DNA of 37,943 bases from Candidatus Bipolaricaulota bacterium. Lineage in GTDB: Bacteria > Bipolaricaulota > Bipolaricaulia > UBA7950 > UBA9294. The position numbers were made by a program, and so were the translations under genes. This document shows, in pieces, positions 1-8,476 of this stretch. The number at the start of each line of letters is the position of its first letter. The first letter of the stretch is position 1. The notes below the pieces were generated by a model. The model had not been told where the DNA came from. It did not search any database and saw only the letters and a program-made list of their open reading frames with translations. Location of the stretch: the NCBI GenBank assembly GCA_027007005.1, contig JALTFO010000306.1, forward strand, positions 1 through 37,943. Direction: 5' to 3'.

Positions 1-2
1 CC

Positions 3-2789
3 CCAGAGGAGTGTGTCGACCTATTGTGTGCGTGTGCGGAGCGTCAGACATTAGCTCCCGGGGTCATCGTCGGCACTGATCTTGGGTTTTGGGCAACGAT
101 GCTTGGTTTTGCCGGTGCATTGGTGGCCAGGCAGCGCTATCTACCAAGCTTGGGCGGGGATGGAAAGAGCTATAGAGCATTCTGGGAGCCGATCTTTACC
201 GGTGATGACGCGGCACGCCTTGCCAAATTGGCAACTACAATGCCCCCGCTCGGGCGTGCGCTCTCCCTGGTCGAGAAAACTTCCCCTCCTTCCATGCCTC
301 AGGTATCGCTGCTCAAAGGGTTCATCACCAGGATGGTCGATTACCTGGTTCGCTCATCAATCACTACGGGCGCGTTGTCTCAACAAACCGGCGACGAACA
401 CACGTTTGCCAGCGTTCACGATGCCTGGTTGTACGCGCTGCAAGCTCCCGATGCCAGGGTAGTAGGTGATGTGGCGGAACTGGCAAGGCTTGCCACGCAA
501 GTCCGCGCCTGGCACAAGCCGATCGCGATCACAGCGGCATCTCCCCTGCGCCTTTCCTTCCGCTTGGAGGAACCGAATGAGACAAGAGAGGCGGGCAAGA
601 AGCACGCTAACCTCTTAGAGGGTGAGTGGTATGTGCGCTACCTTCTTCAGGCACATGATGATCCCAGTTTGCTCATCCCCTTTACGGATGTGTGGAACGC
701 AAAGGGAGGCAAGGTAGCAGCATTTAAGCGCTACCGGGTGGATGTAACTGAGCACATGCTCTCTTCGTTGGGGCAGGCAGCGCGTCTCTGCCCCGATATT
801 GAGGCTAGCCTGGACAACGCTCGACCATCCGGTTACTCACTCGGTACAAGTGCGGCCCACCGGTTCCTCACCGAGACGGCGAGCGTGCTAGAGCAAAACG
901 ATTTTGGCGTGCTGCTCCCCGCCTGGTGGACGGGCAAGGGAACAAAGACTCGCCTCGCGGTGCGGGCCAGCGTCAAGAGCCCACCCATGCGCGCCGGAAG
1001 CAGTCTGTCCTTGGAAAGTGTAGTCCAGTTCGATTGGGAGATCGCGCTCGGCAGCAGAAAGCTGACCCAGCGCGAACTTGAGACGTTGGCCAGGTTAAAG
1101 GCACCATTGGTTCGCCTGCGTGGCCAATGGGTGGAGATGAACGCCAGAGAGATCCAGGCAGCGATTGAGTTCTGGAAAGCCAAGACCGCTATCAAGACAA
1201 CGGTTCGCGATATCGTGCAGATGGTCCTTGGGGCGAAAGACGCCCCAGGAGGGTTCGATTTCGGCGGAGTTAAGGCCACTGGATGGGTGGGGAAGCTCCT
1301 CAAGCAACTGGACGGAGAAGCCAAGTTCACTGAACTCAAACCGCCACAAGCGTTCTCGGGAACGCTACGCCCGTACCAGCTACGCGGGTATTCGTGGCTC
1401 TATTTCCTGCGCCAATGGGGCTTGGGAGCCTGCCTCGCTGACGATATGGGCCTGGGCAAGACGATACAGACCTTAGCACTGATCGAGCGTGACTGGGAGG
1501 CCGGTATCAAGCGGCCGGTCCTCCTCGTCTGTCCAACCTCGGTAGTGAATAACTGGCAGAAGGAGGCAGCGCGGTTTACACCGAAGCTTCCGGTGCTTGT
1601 TCATCACGGTGCCGACCGGATGAGAGGAGAGGCATTCTCCAACAAGGCAGGCAAACAGGCGATGGTGATCTCCAGTTATGGATTGCTACAGCGCGATGTC
1701 GAGTCTCTGCGCAAGGTAGCCTGGGCAGGGGTGATCCTCGACGAAGCGCAGAACATCAAGAACCCGGAGACAAAACGGGCGCGCGCCGCGCGAGCGATAC
1801 CGTCGGATTACCGCATCGCCCTTACTGGAACGCCGGTGGAGAACAACGTCGGCGATCTCTGGTCGATCATGGAGTTCCTGAACACAGGCTTTCTGGGGAC
1901 GCAAGCGGCGTTCAAGCGCAACTTCTTTGTTCCCATTCAGGTGCAACGTGATCCCGGTGTCGCCGAGCGGTTGAAGCGAGCCACGGGACCGTTCATCCTC
2001 CGCAGACTGAAGACGGATCGATCGATCATCTCCGATCTGCCCGAGAAGATGGAGATGAAGGTCTACTGTACACTGACGAAGGAACAGGCATCCTTGTACG
2101 CTGCTGTGCTGAAGGACGTAGAACAGTTGCTCGACTCTGCCGAAGGGATTGAACGCAAGGGCCTGATCCTCGCCACTCTGTCCAAGCTGAAGCAGGTCTG
2201 CAATCACCCGGCACAGTTCTTGGGCGACAACTCGCGCCTTCCACAACGCTCGGGCAAGCTTGAGCGCCTGACCGAGATGCTGGAAGAGGTTATCGCGGTC
2301 AAGGATCGCGCTCTTGTCTTTACCCAGTTTGCAGAGATGGGAAAGCTGTTGAAACACTATCTTCAGGAGACCTTTGGCTGCGAGATCCCGTTCCTCTACG
2401 GTGGCGTCGCAAAGGCAAGACGTGACCAGATGATTGATCGCTTCCAGGCCAAGGATGGCCCGCCCGTCTTCATTCTCTCCCTGAAGGCGGGCGGTACGGG
2501 GCTGAACCTCACCGGTGCCAATCACGTCTTCCACTTCGACCGGTGGTGGAACCCCGCGGTGGAAAACCAAGCGACCGATCGTGTTTTTCGCATCGGCCAG
2601 ACGAAGAACGTACAGGTGCACAAATTCATTTGTGCTGGCACGCTGGAGGAGAAAATCGATGAGATGATCGAGCGCAAGAAGGAGATCGCCGACACCGTGG
2701 TTGGAACCGGCGAAGGCTGGCTTACCGAGCTCTCTAGCAGCGAGATCAAGGAGGTCCTTGCCCTGCGCAAGGAGGCGGTGGCAGAATAG
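3..2789 (+). CDS. SNF2-family DNA helicase/translocase (5' end outside window)
   Basis: The frame is open to the window edge. The residues before the TTG used by the ORF track still look like the family's N-terminal region, so the true start lies upstream and about 928 C-terminal residues are seen. Counting from that TTG, the N-terminal half is the SNF2-associated region. The ATPase core follows, with Walker A ADDMGLGKT near residue 472, DEAQ near 571, motif III ALTGTPVENN, and motif VI QATDRVFRIGQ in the C-terminal RecA lobe. SNF2 proteins are ATP-driven double-stranded DNA translocases. The next gene encodes a SWIM zinc-finger protein, the same pairing as Bacillus subtilis ywqA/ywqB. A role in DNA repair or remodelling is inferred from the family. 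Family identity is near certain; the target is unknown. Confidence 0.93.
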   Translation, partial: PEECVDLLCACAERQTLAPGVIVGTDLGFWATMLGFAGALVARQRYLPSLGGDGKSYRAFWEPIFTGDDAARLAKLATTMPPLGRALSLVEKTSPPSMPQVSLLKGFITRMVDYLVRSSITTGALSQQTGDEHTFASVHDAWLYALQAPDARVVGDVAELARLATQVRAWHKPIAITAASPLRLSFRLEEPNETREAGKKHANLLEGEWYVRYLLQAHDDPSLLIPFTDVWNAKGGKVAAFKRYRVDVTEHMLSSLGQAARLCPDIEASLDNARPSGYSLGTSAAHRFLTETASVLEQNDFGVLLPAWWTGKGTKTRLAVRASVKSPPMRAGSSLSLESVVQFDWEIALGSRKLTQRELETLARLKAPLVRLRGQWVEMNAREIQAAIEFWKAKTAIKTTVRDIVQMVLGAKDAPGGFDFGGVKATGWVGKLLKQLDGEAKFTELKPPQAFSGTLRPYQLRGYSWLYFLRQWGLGACLADDMGLGKTIQTLALIERDWEAGIKRPVLLVCPTSVVNNWQKEAARFTPKLPVLVHHGADRMRGEAFSNKAGKQAMVISSYGLLQRDVESLRKVAWAGVILDEAQNIKNPETKRARAARAIPSDYRIALTGTPVENNVGDLWSIMEFLNTGFLGTQAAFKRNFFVPIQVQRDPGVAERLKRATGPFILRRLKTDRSIISDLPEKMEMKVYCTLTKEQASLYAAVLKDVEQLLDSAEGIERKGLILATLSKLKQVCNHPAQFLGDNSRLPQRSGKLERLTEMLEEVIAVKDRALVFTQFAEMGKLLKHYLQETFGCEIPFLYGGVAKARRDQMIDRFQAKDGPPVFILSLKAGGTGLNLTGANHVFHFDRWWNPAVENQATDRVFRIGQTKNVQVHKFICAGTLEEKIDEMIERKKEIADTVVGTGEGWLTELSSSEIKEVLALRKEAVAE

Positions 2790-2923
2790 GATGGAGAAGA
2801 AGAGCGATTGCAGCAAGCACAAGCGGGCCGAGGCAAAGCAGTGGGATATCAAGATTGAGTCACCTGCGCCACTCATGATCAACACCGTATTTGCGCGCCA
2901 AAGAACTGCGAAGGTGAGTCTCA

Positions 2924-3799
2924 ATGTCGCGCTGGCGTGACTACGATTACTTTCCGCCATCTTCACCGCGAGCGGTCAAGGGAGGGATCAAGGCACACTC
3001 TAAGCGCGGCGCGTTTACCAAGAATTGGTGGGCGAAGCGATGGATCGCCGTTCTGGAAGGGTTCAATATGGGGGCGCGACTCACGCGCGGACGTGCCTAC
3101 GCGCGCAAAGGCCAGGTGGTCTCTATCAATATAGGCAAAGGAACCGTGACTGCTGAGGTCCAGGGTTCCCGCGCCAAGCCTTACCATGTATCGATTAAGG
3201 TAAAGACCCTGTCCCAGGCAAAGTGGAAGAAACTAGCAGAAATCCTTTCTGGGCGCGCTAGTTTCGCCGCCAAGCTCCTCGCTGGCGAGATGCCAACCGA
3301 CATCGATAACGCGTTCTCCGAAGCCGGCCTGTCACTCTTCCCCGAGAAAAAGAGTGATCTTACGACCGACTGCTCCTGCCCTGATCGGGCCAACCCTTGT
3401 AAACACATCGCAGCCGTCTACTACCTGCTGGGCGAGGAATTCGATCGCGACCCGTTTCTGATCTTTGAATTGCGGGGGATCGAACGGGAAAAACTCGTGG
3501 AACTGATCGCTGGCAAGAATGATGCATCCGCAGAGATCGAAGGGGCAGATGAGATCGTGCCAGAGCCTTTACCAACGGATCCGGAGTCATTCTGGAGTAC
3601 TCGTGAGAAGAGGGAGACACCATTGGGAGAGGTGTCGATCCCCCAGGTTGACGCAGCCCTGCCCAAACGCCTGGGAAAGTTTCCCTTCTGGCGCAGCGAC
3701 ACCGACCTCACCAAGATCTTGGAAGGCATCTACCGTGCCGCCTCGCCGATCGGACTAAGGATCGTTCTTGGCGAATACAACCACGAAGAGGGCAAGTAG
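2924..3799 (+). CDS. SWIM zinc-finger protein, partner of the SNF2 helicase
   Basis: This 291-residue protein has a SWIM-type zinc-binding motif C-x-C-x6-C-x-H at C150, C152, C159 and H161 (CSCPDRANPCKH). SWIM domains bind nucleic acid or protein. The N-terminal region (WRDYDYFPPS, GAFTKNWWAKRWI) is typical of bacterial SWIM proteins encoded beside SNF2 helicases. The ATG is preceded by AAGGTGA at good spacing. The gene lies 134 bp after the helicase on the same strand, so co-transcription is likely. The gap holds only a 49-codon ORF (2791-2940) without homology I recognise. The C-terminus has no motif I can name. Confidence 0.88.
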   Translation: MSRWRDYDYFPPSSPRAVKGGIKAHSKRGAFTKNWWAKRWIAVLEGFNMGARLTRGRAYARKGQVVSINIGKGTVTAEVQGSRAKPYHVSIKVKTLSQAKWKKLAEILSGRASFAAKLLAGEMPTDIDNAFSEAGLSLFPEKKSDLTTDCSCPDRANPCKHIAAVYYLLGEEFDRDPFLIFELRGIEREKLVELIAGKNDASAEIEGADEIVPEPLPTDPESFWSTREKRETPLGEVSIPQVDAALPKRLGKFPFWRSDTDLTKILEGIYRAASPIGLRIVLGEYNHEEGK

Positions 3800-3839
3800 T
3801 GCCGCCTACACGCTGTTTCTACCCGGTAGATGAACTGCC

Positions 3840-5042
3840 TTATTCGTAGACGATCTTCTGCTCGCTGTGAGTCTCTGCCGATTTGAGTATGGCATCGCAG
3901 ATAACAGCTGCCTTGTATCCGTCCTCAAACGTTGCTCCGTAGGGTTCCACGCTCGTGTTGTTTGCGATCGCTTCCAAGAAGTGATTGATCTCGTGGATGT
4001 GGGCGTGTTCCCAGCCGAGGATGTGCCCGTGTGGCCACCAAACGCTGTAGAAAGGGTGATCGCTCTCCGTCACCAATACCTCGCGGAATCCATGCAACTG
4101 TGGATTTGTCTCCTTGCGGAAGTAAACCTGCAGCGAGTTTAGCTTCTCCAAATCGAAGGCGAGCGATCCCTTGGAGCCATTGATCTCGAAGGTCATATGA
4201 TTCTTCCTCCCCGCGCAGAAGCGCGACGCTTCGAGGGTTCCTACCGCCCCGTTGCGAAAGCGGACCACGGCCTCGAAGGCGTCGTCAACATCGACTTTTA
4301 CCGTTCCCTTCCCGTTGGGCAATGGGCGCTCCGAGATGAACGTTCTTGTTGTGCCGGTGACCGTCTCCGGCTCGTCGACCAAGAAGCGAGCAAGATCGAT
4401 GATGTGCGCTCCAAGGTCGCCCAGCGCTCCGCTACCGGAGGTCTGTTTGTTCAGCCGCCACGTTTGCGGAAAGTCAGCGTCCATGACCCACTCTTGCTGG
4501 TAGCTGGCGCGAAAGTGATAGATCTCCCCCAGCTCTCCTGCATCGAGCATCTCCTTTGCCAGGCGTATCGCCGGAACGAAGCGGTAATTGAATCCGCACA
4601 TGTGCTTGACTTTGGCAGCCCGAACGGCGTTCCACATGCGCTTTGCTTCCTGCGCGTTGCGCGCCAGAGGTTTTTCACAGATGACATGCTTGCCCGCCTT
4701 GGCGGCTGCGATGCACGGTTCGGCGTGTAGATTGTTCGGCCCGACATCATCGAACACGTCGACCTCCGGATCGGCTACAAGCTCCCTCCAATCGGTTGTG
4801 TAATGATCGTACCCATAGCGCATTGCCGCCTCTCGTACTCCCTCCTCGCGAAAACCACATATGCTCACAAGCTTGGGAAGCACCGTGGGAGGCCAATAGA
4901 TGTAGGGGATCTTCTTTAGCGCGTTCGTGTGTGCCTTTCCCATGAACGCGTAACCGAGGAGGCCAACTCCGAGTTCCTTGGCGTTGCTCTTATCCGCACC
5001 GGTTACCTTCCCTTGACTGACGAAACCTACTTCTTTATCCAT
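3840..5042 (-). CDS. Gfo/Idh/MocA family NAD(P)-dependent oxidoreductase
   Basis: This 400-residue protein is a sugar or cyclitol dehydrogenase-like enzyme. An N-terminal Rossmann fold has the dinucleotide loop GLLGYAFMGKAH near residue 27. The catalytic-lysine motif CEKPLA follows at about 120, then the family's GDLGAHIIDLA segment with the putative catalytic His in the C-terminal substrate domain. The substrate cannot be read from sequence; myo-inositol-type and keto-sugar substrates are common in the family. The ATG has the SD AAAGGAGG about 11 bases upstream. It is transcribed alone, divergent from the diguanylate cyclase and convergent with the SWIM gene (40-bp gap, no clear terminator). 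Confidence 0.92.
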   Translation of the reverse strand: MDKEVGFVSQGKVTGADKSNAKELGVGLLGYAFMGKAHTNALKKIPYIYWPPTVLPKLVSICGFREEGVREAAMRYGYDHYTTDWRELVADPEVDVFDDVGPNNLHAEPCIAAAKAGKHVICEKPLARNAQEAKRMWNAVRAAKVKHMCGFNYRFVPAIRLAKEMLDAGELGEIYHFRASYQQEWVMDADFPQTWRLNKQTSGSGALGDLGAHIIDLARFLVDEPETVTGTTRTFISERPLPNGKGTVKVDVDDAFEAVVRFRNGAVGTLEASRFCAGRKNHMTFEINGSKGSLAFDLEKLNSLQVYFRKETNPQLHGFREVLVTESDHPFYSVWWPHGHILGWEHAHIHEINHFLEAIANNTSVEPYGATFEDGYKAAVICDAILKSAETHSEQKIVYE

Positions 5043-5120
5043 GTGTGTCTGACCTCCTTTATGTCCTTGCTATATCAACAGAGAGAATTTTCGGCCCTTC
5101 ATCGTATTCTCTATCGCTAC

Positions 5121-5151
5121 ATCTTACAGGTGATGGGCATGCTGTTGTCAA
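5121..5151 (-). promoter_or_regulatory. candidate sigma-70 promoter for the Gfo/Idh oxidoreductase
   Basis: Read on the minus strand there is a consensus -35 TTGACA and a -10-like TAAGAT separated by 19 bp, which is longer than ideal. The predicted start leaves a leader of about 70 nt before the ATG at 5042. Apart from this promoter and the one for the diguanylate cyclase, the 347-bp divergent gap 5043-5389 shows no RNA gene, repeat or ORF that I can support. Confidence 0.35.
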
Positions 5152-5354
5152 GGAGGATTTCCCCTTGGCGGGGTGCGACTCAAAGGATTCGCAGGCCTTC
5201 AATACAGTACTGCTCACCCGAACTGCCGCCTCGCCCTCTATTCCCCTCAGATATGTTAAAATATTGTTAGAGGACCTTTTTGAGCCGGCATTCATCTGGT
5301 AAGGGAGAATCAAAACATCAAGAAGAGCAGGCGCCAACGCCCTTTGTCCCCTCC

Positions 5355-5383
5355 TTGTCTGTGCAGAGCCGAACAGCTAGACT
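5355..5383 (+). promoter_or_regulatory. candidate promoter giving a leaderless mRNA for the diguanylate cyclase
   Basis: A -35-like TTGTCT and a -10-like TAGACT are separated by 17 bp. The -10 ends six bases before the ATG at 5390, so transcription would begin at or next to the A of the start codon. No SD is visible, which fits leaderless initiation. Confidence 0.4.
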
Positions 5384-5389
5384 GTAACC

Positions 5390-7021
5390 ATGAATATGGG
5401 TTGGATTCTCACCTCCTCGGGAGCGATTCTGTTCTCGGTCACGGCGATGACTCTGATGGTGTCGTGGTTCGTGTGGAATCGCCGAAGATTCACTGGAGGG
5501 AACGTTCTGTTCTTCCTCTTGCTAGCTATAGCAGGATATGCTCTTGTTGCCGGCCTTGAGGCGTCGTTTAGCGCGCTTGGATGGAAAGTCCTGTGGTCAA
5601 CGCTCGAATACGTTTGCTCGGGGCCTGTTGCCACTTTGTTCTTGATATTTGCTTCCAGGTATTCTGGTTACGACCAATGGATGCACGGGTGGTTGCGAGT
5701 CGCTGTGTGGAGTGTTCCTAGTGCAGCCTTCATCCTTGTCGCCACCAACGCGCTCCATCATTGGGTGTGGCGCGGTTTTCTTCCCGGCCCCGCAGGAAGT
5801 AACGCTGTGATCTACATTCACGGGCCTGGGTTCTACGCCATCGCTGCTGCCCTCTATGCCTACGTTTTGATTGGTTGTGGATTGCTGCTGCGCTCCGCAG
5901 TTCGACCAGGAGTGATACGCCAAAGGCAGTCGGCGATGTTGCTGCTTGGCACGCTGTTTCCCATAGCAGGAGGGATCCTCTACATCTTTGGGATCAATCC
6001 AATAGAAGGGCTTGATCTCATCCCGATATCCTTCTTCTTTACAGGCATCGTCCTCTCCATTGGCGTGGGACCGTTGCATGTCTTTGATTTGATTCCCGTT
6101 GCTCGTGACACACTTGTCGAACAAATGCCTGATGCAGTACTCGTTCTTGATACCAGGTGGCGGCTTATCGATTTGAACCCGGCAGCGCGTGAGCTGCTCA
6201 ATCTCGACAGTTCCGCGATTGGGCGCACTATCGAAGGCGTACCGGGCATATGGGATCAGATTCAAAGCTATTGCGACGGCGGAAATGGAGGACGAACGGA
6301 GTTCCCTCTTGTGGAGAGCCCGTTGTGCTACGTGGACGTGCGTGTATCTCCACTCAGTGGACCCGATCAACTTGTTGTAGGATATCTGATCATGATTACA
6401 GACATCACCAAGCGGCATGTTGCTGAGGCAGAGCTCAAGAAAGCAAACGAGAGGCTTGAAGCCCAGATCAAGAAGATCGAGGCTTTACAGGTGGAGCTAC
6501 GAAGGCAGGCGACTAGCGATATGCTGACCGGACTATTCAATCGCCGGCGGCTCGATGAGGCGCTGCCGCGCGAACTGAAGAGAGCTCAACACAATGGGAG
6601 CATTGTGTCGCTGATCCTATTCGACATTGACCACTTCAAACAGGTTAACGATCGCTACGGTCACGAGGTAGGCGATCGTCTTCTACAATTCCTCGCGCAC
6701 CTGCTTCAAGAGCGAACGCGCCCAAGGGATATGGCATGTCGCTACGGAGGAGACGAATTCCTCCTTGTACTCCCTGAAACACCTCTTGAAGCCGCAGCAA
6801 CCCGTGCCGAGGAGATTCGCGTTGCGTTCAGCTCCCTATGGCCAAGCATAGCTCCGCGCGAAGGCCAGTGGGAGGTCGCATCGCTCTCTGTAGGAGTTGC
6901 AGCTTGCCCTGATCACGCGCTCACCGAAGACGCGCTCATCCGTGGCGTTGACCAAGCGATGTACGCAGCCAAGGAAGCAGGACGCAATCGTGTGTGTATC
7001 GCTGATGCGAAAGAGGGCTAA
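5390..7021 (+). CDS. membrane diguanylate cyclase: 7TM sensor, PAS, GGDEF
   Basis: This 543-residue protein makes cyclic di-GMP from two GTP. Seven hydrophobic helices cover residues 1-215 and resemble the 7TM sensor region found at the N-terminus of some histidine kinases. A PAS domain (about 230-335, MPDAVLVLDTRWRLIDLNPA) follows, then a short coiled coil (AELKKANERLEAQIKKIEAL). The catalytic GGDEF domain spans about 375-540 with an intact GGDEF at 453-457. An inhibitory I-site RxxD (RPRD) lies five residues before the motif, so product feedback is expected. No EAL or HD-GYP phosphodiesterase domain is present. The start has no SD; see the leaderless promoter. It stands alone and the signal sensed is unknown. 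Confidence 0.93.
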   Translation: MNMGWILTSSGAILFSVTAMTLMVSWFVWNRRRFTGGNVLFFLLLAIAGYALVAGLEASFSALGWKVLWSTLEYVCSGPVATLFLIFASRYSGYDQWMHGWLRVAVWSVPSAAFILVATNALHHWVWRGFLPGPAGSNAVIYIHGPGFYAIAAALYAYVLIGCGLLLRSAVRPGVIRQRQSAMLLLGTLFPIAGGILYIFGINPIEGLDLIPISFFFTGIVLSIGVGPLHVFDLIPVARDTLVEQMPDAVLVLDTRWRLIDLNPAARELLNLDSSAIGRTIEGVPGIWDQIQSYCDGGNGGRTEFPLVESPLCYVDVRVSPLSGPDQLVVGYLIMITDITKRHVAEAELKKANERLEAQIKKIEALQVELRRQATSDMLTGLFNRRRLDEALPRELKRAQHNGSIVSLILFDIDHFKQVNDRYGHEVGDRLLQFLAHLLQERTRPRDMACRYGGDEFLLVLPETPLEAAATRAEEIRVAFSSLWPSIAPREGQWEVASLSVGVAACPDHALTEDALIRGVDQAMYAAKEAGRNRVCIADAKEG

Positions 7022-7095
7022 CGTGCAGATCGATTGTCCGCGAGAGCATCGCTAGGATGCGAGATGCCAGCTTTGTTCGTTATTACGGCTCTCTT

Positions 7096-7452
7096 TCACT
7101 TGTAAGGGAGCGTCTCCTGCTTTACCTGTTTGGATAGCGATTCGAACTCCGGATCCTTGTGCACAAGGATAGCTCCTTCGCGTACCGCGAACGCGGCAAT
7201 AAGAGCGTCGGCAAGTGAAAGACGATGCCGCGCATTAAACTGTCCAGCAGTCAGTAATGTCGGCTCGTCCAGGTCGTACAGGAACCTCGCGGGAAGCTGC
7301 TTCAGGAGAGCATACCGCTTCTCAGCAATTGTTTCAGTGTTCTCCTGCAGGCTGACATAGTAGGTCTCCAATAGCGTCAGAAACGGGATAACCGCTTGAC
7401 CTGCGCGGACCCTCTGGAGGGCCGCAACTGGATCATCCGGCAAGGAGATCAC
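7096..7452 (-). pseudogene. PIN-domain (VapC-like) toxin fragment lacking its first strand
   Basis: The 118 codons match a VapC-like PIN ribonuclease from after the first helix to the C-terminus. Three of the four conserved acidic positions are present: E29 (LLETYYV), D82 (LSLADALIAA) and D100 (VHKDPEF). The opening beta strand with the first catalytic Asp (usual hhhDTsxLh) is missing. An in-frame TGA lies two codons upstream of the GTG start, so no longer version exists in this frame. The ORF begins exactly where the truncated HepT-like ORF ends. I read it as the 3' part of a vapC gene left by a deletion. A shortened but expressed protein cannot be excluded. Confidence 0.65.
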
Positions 7453-7585
7453 CTTTCACAACCAGAGTTCGCTCATCCTTCTGCAAGTCATCAAGCGTTG
7501 CAGTGTCCTCCAAGAAGCGGACAGCCTTCTTAGCATATTCAAGGATATCCTCCAAGTAGTCCTCGAAAACGCGATCGGCACTCAT
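7433..7585 (-). pseudogene. truncated HepT (DUF86/HEPN) toxin, 50 codons
   Basis: This ORF is too short for the track. Its ATG overlaps the MNT stop codon (ATGA), the usual mntA-hepT arrangement. It encodes a HepT-like N-terminus (YLEDILEYAKKAVRFLED, then KDERT). The match stops after DERT and the frame ends 11 codons later. The HEPN catalytic R-x4-6-H motif and more than half of the roughly 110-residue family length are absent, so it should be non-functional. Its last codons overlap the PIN fragment in another frame. Confidence 0.6.
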
Positions 7586-7911
7586 ACTGGCACAACCTCA
7601 GAGAGGACACGCTCACCAATGCGCGGCTTCAGCGCACTTCTCATGACCAGATCAACTCTAACTCCCAGGAGATCACTAAGGTAATTCTCCATTTTGATGA
7701 ACCGGAAGAATGTGGGAGCGGATGCAAATTCCACCAGGATATCCAAGTCGCTTCTTTCCCCCTGTTCCCCACGCACAACAGAGCCAAAGACACCCAAGGA
7801 CTTGACACCATAGCGCTGGGAGATCTCGGGCAAATGTGCCCGCAGAGCCTCCAAAGCATCTTCCAGTGTGAGAGTCAATCTGTCGGAGTCTGTTTCTAGC
7901 ATGCTGCCCAT
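7582..7911 (-). CDS. mntA: MNT-type nucleotidyltransferase antitoxin
   Basis: This 109-residue minimal nucleotidyltransferase has the motif GVFGSVVRGEQGERSDLDIL, i.e. GSxxRG followed by DxD, the metal-binding core. MntA antitoxins AMPylate or otherwise neutralise the HEPN toxin HepT encoded immediately downstream, and the ATGA overlap here supports that pairing. The partner is truncated, so this gene is an orphan antitoxin. The start may be the ATG at 7911 (AGGA six bases upstream) or the ATG three codons on. It lies 22 bp after the adenosine-specific kinase and may be read through from it. Confidence 0.82.
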   Translation of the reverse strand: MGSMLETDSDRLTLTLEDALEALRAHLPEISQRYGVKSLGVFGSVVRGEQGERSDLDILVEFASAPTFFRFIKMENYLSDLLGVRVDLVMRSALKPRIGERVLSEVVPV

Positions 7912-7933
7912 TCACCTTCCTAGCCGCTCTATT

Positions 7934-8416
7934 CTACAGCTTGTATCCGATCGTGCGCAGGAAGTTCTTGCGATCCGTCACGTCTTTCTCGTTCTCGATT
8001 CCTTTCGGTGAGTAGCCATCGATGACGCCGAGGATCCCTCGGCCCTGCTCGCTCTCTGCGACGATGACTTGGGTGGGGTTAGCAGTGGCACAGATGATGT
8101 GGCAGACCTCGGGTACATCCTTAATTCGGTTCAACACGTTCACCGGGAACGCGCCGTTGAGGAAGATGATGAATATGTGCCCAGCGCCGATCGCCTGCGC
8201 GTTTTGCACCGCAAGATCGATTAGAGCATCGTCCGTCCCTGACTTGCGAATGAGGCACGGGCCGGAGGCCTCGTTGAATGCCAACCCAAATTTGATTCCG
8301 GGTACCGCGGTTACTAGCGCTTCGTGCAGGTCTTCAACAGACTTGATGAAGTGGGTCTGCCCGAGGATAAAGTTGAGCCCTTTCGGGTTATCGATATCGA
8401 CAACTTTCAGTTCCAT
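7934..8416 (-). CDS. adenosine-specific kinase (PF04008)
   Basis: This protein of about 160 residues matches the small, highly conserved adenosine-specific kinase family known mainly from archaea and thermophilic or anaerobic bacteria. Recognisable blocks are LNFILGQTHFIKSVEDLHEA, VPGIKFGLAFNEASG, AIGAGHIFIIFLNGAFPVNVL, and ICATANPTQVIVAESEQGRG followed by GVIDGYSP. The length equals the family norm. I take the ATG at 8416 rather than the track's GTG one codon earlier because GGGAGG lies five bases before the ATG. It would phosphorylate adenosine to AMP in purine salvage; a purine nucleoside phosphorylase is encoded elsewhere in the window. It lies 60 bp downstream of hisS across a copy of the intergenic repeat. 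Confidence 0.85.
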   Translation of the reverse strand: MELKVVDIDNPKGLNFILGQTHFIKSVEDLHEALVTAVPGIKFGLAFNEASGPCLIRKSGTDDALIDLAVQNAQAIGAGHIFIIFLNGAFPVNVLNRIKDVPEVCHIICATANPTQVIVAESEQGRGILGVIDGYSPKGIENEKDVTDRKNFLRTIGYKL

Positions 8417-8419
8417 CAC

Positions 8420-8476
8420 AACCTCCCAAAGGAATTGAGTAATTCAACGATTTAGAATTCCAGACCATTCAATCAC
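8420..8476. repeat. degenerate AT-rich intergenic repeat, copy A
   Basis: This gap between hisS and the adenosine-specific kinase is made of loosely repeated words of the ATTGA(G/A)TAATT, GATTTAG and ATTCAATCA type. The same words fill the ribH-ribBA gap (copy B) and the radA-purine nucleoside phosphorylase gap (copy C). It is the least conserved of the three. Confidence 0.45.

Noticed and set aside
2791-2940. 49-codon ORF between the SNF2 and SWIM genes
   Set aside because: No recognisable similarity, no SD and overlap with the SWIM start; probably spacer.
1686-2966. Long minus-strand ORF (426 codons) opposite the SNF2 gene
   Set aside because: It is a shadow of the helicase reading frame with no family-like sequence.
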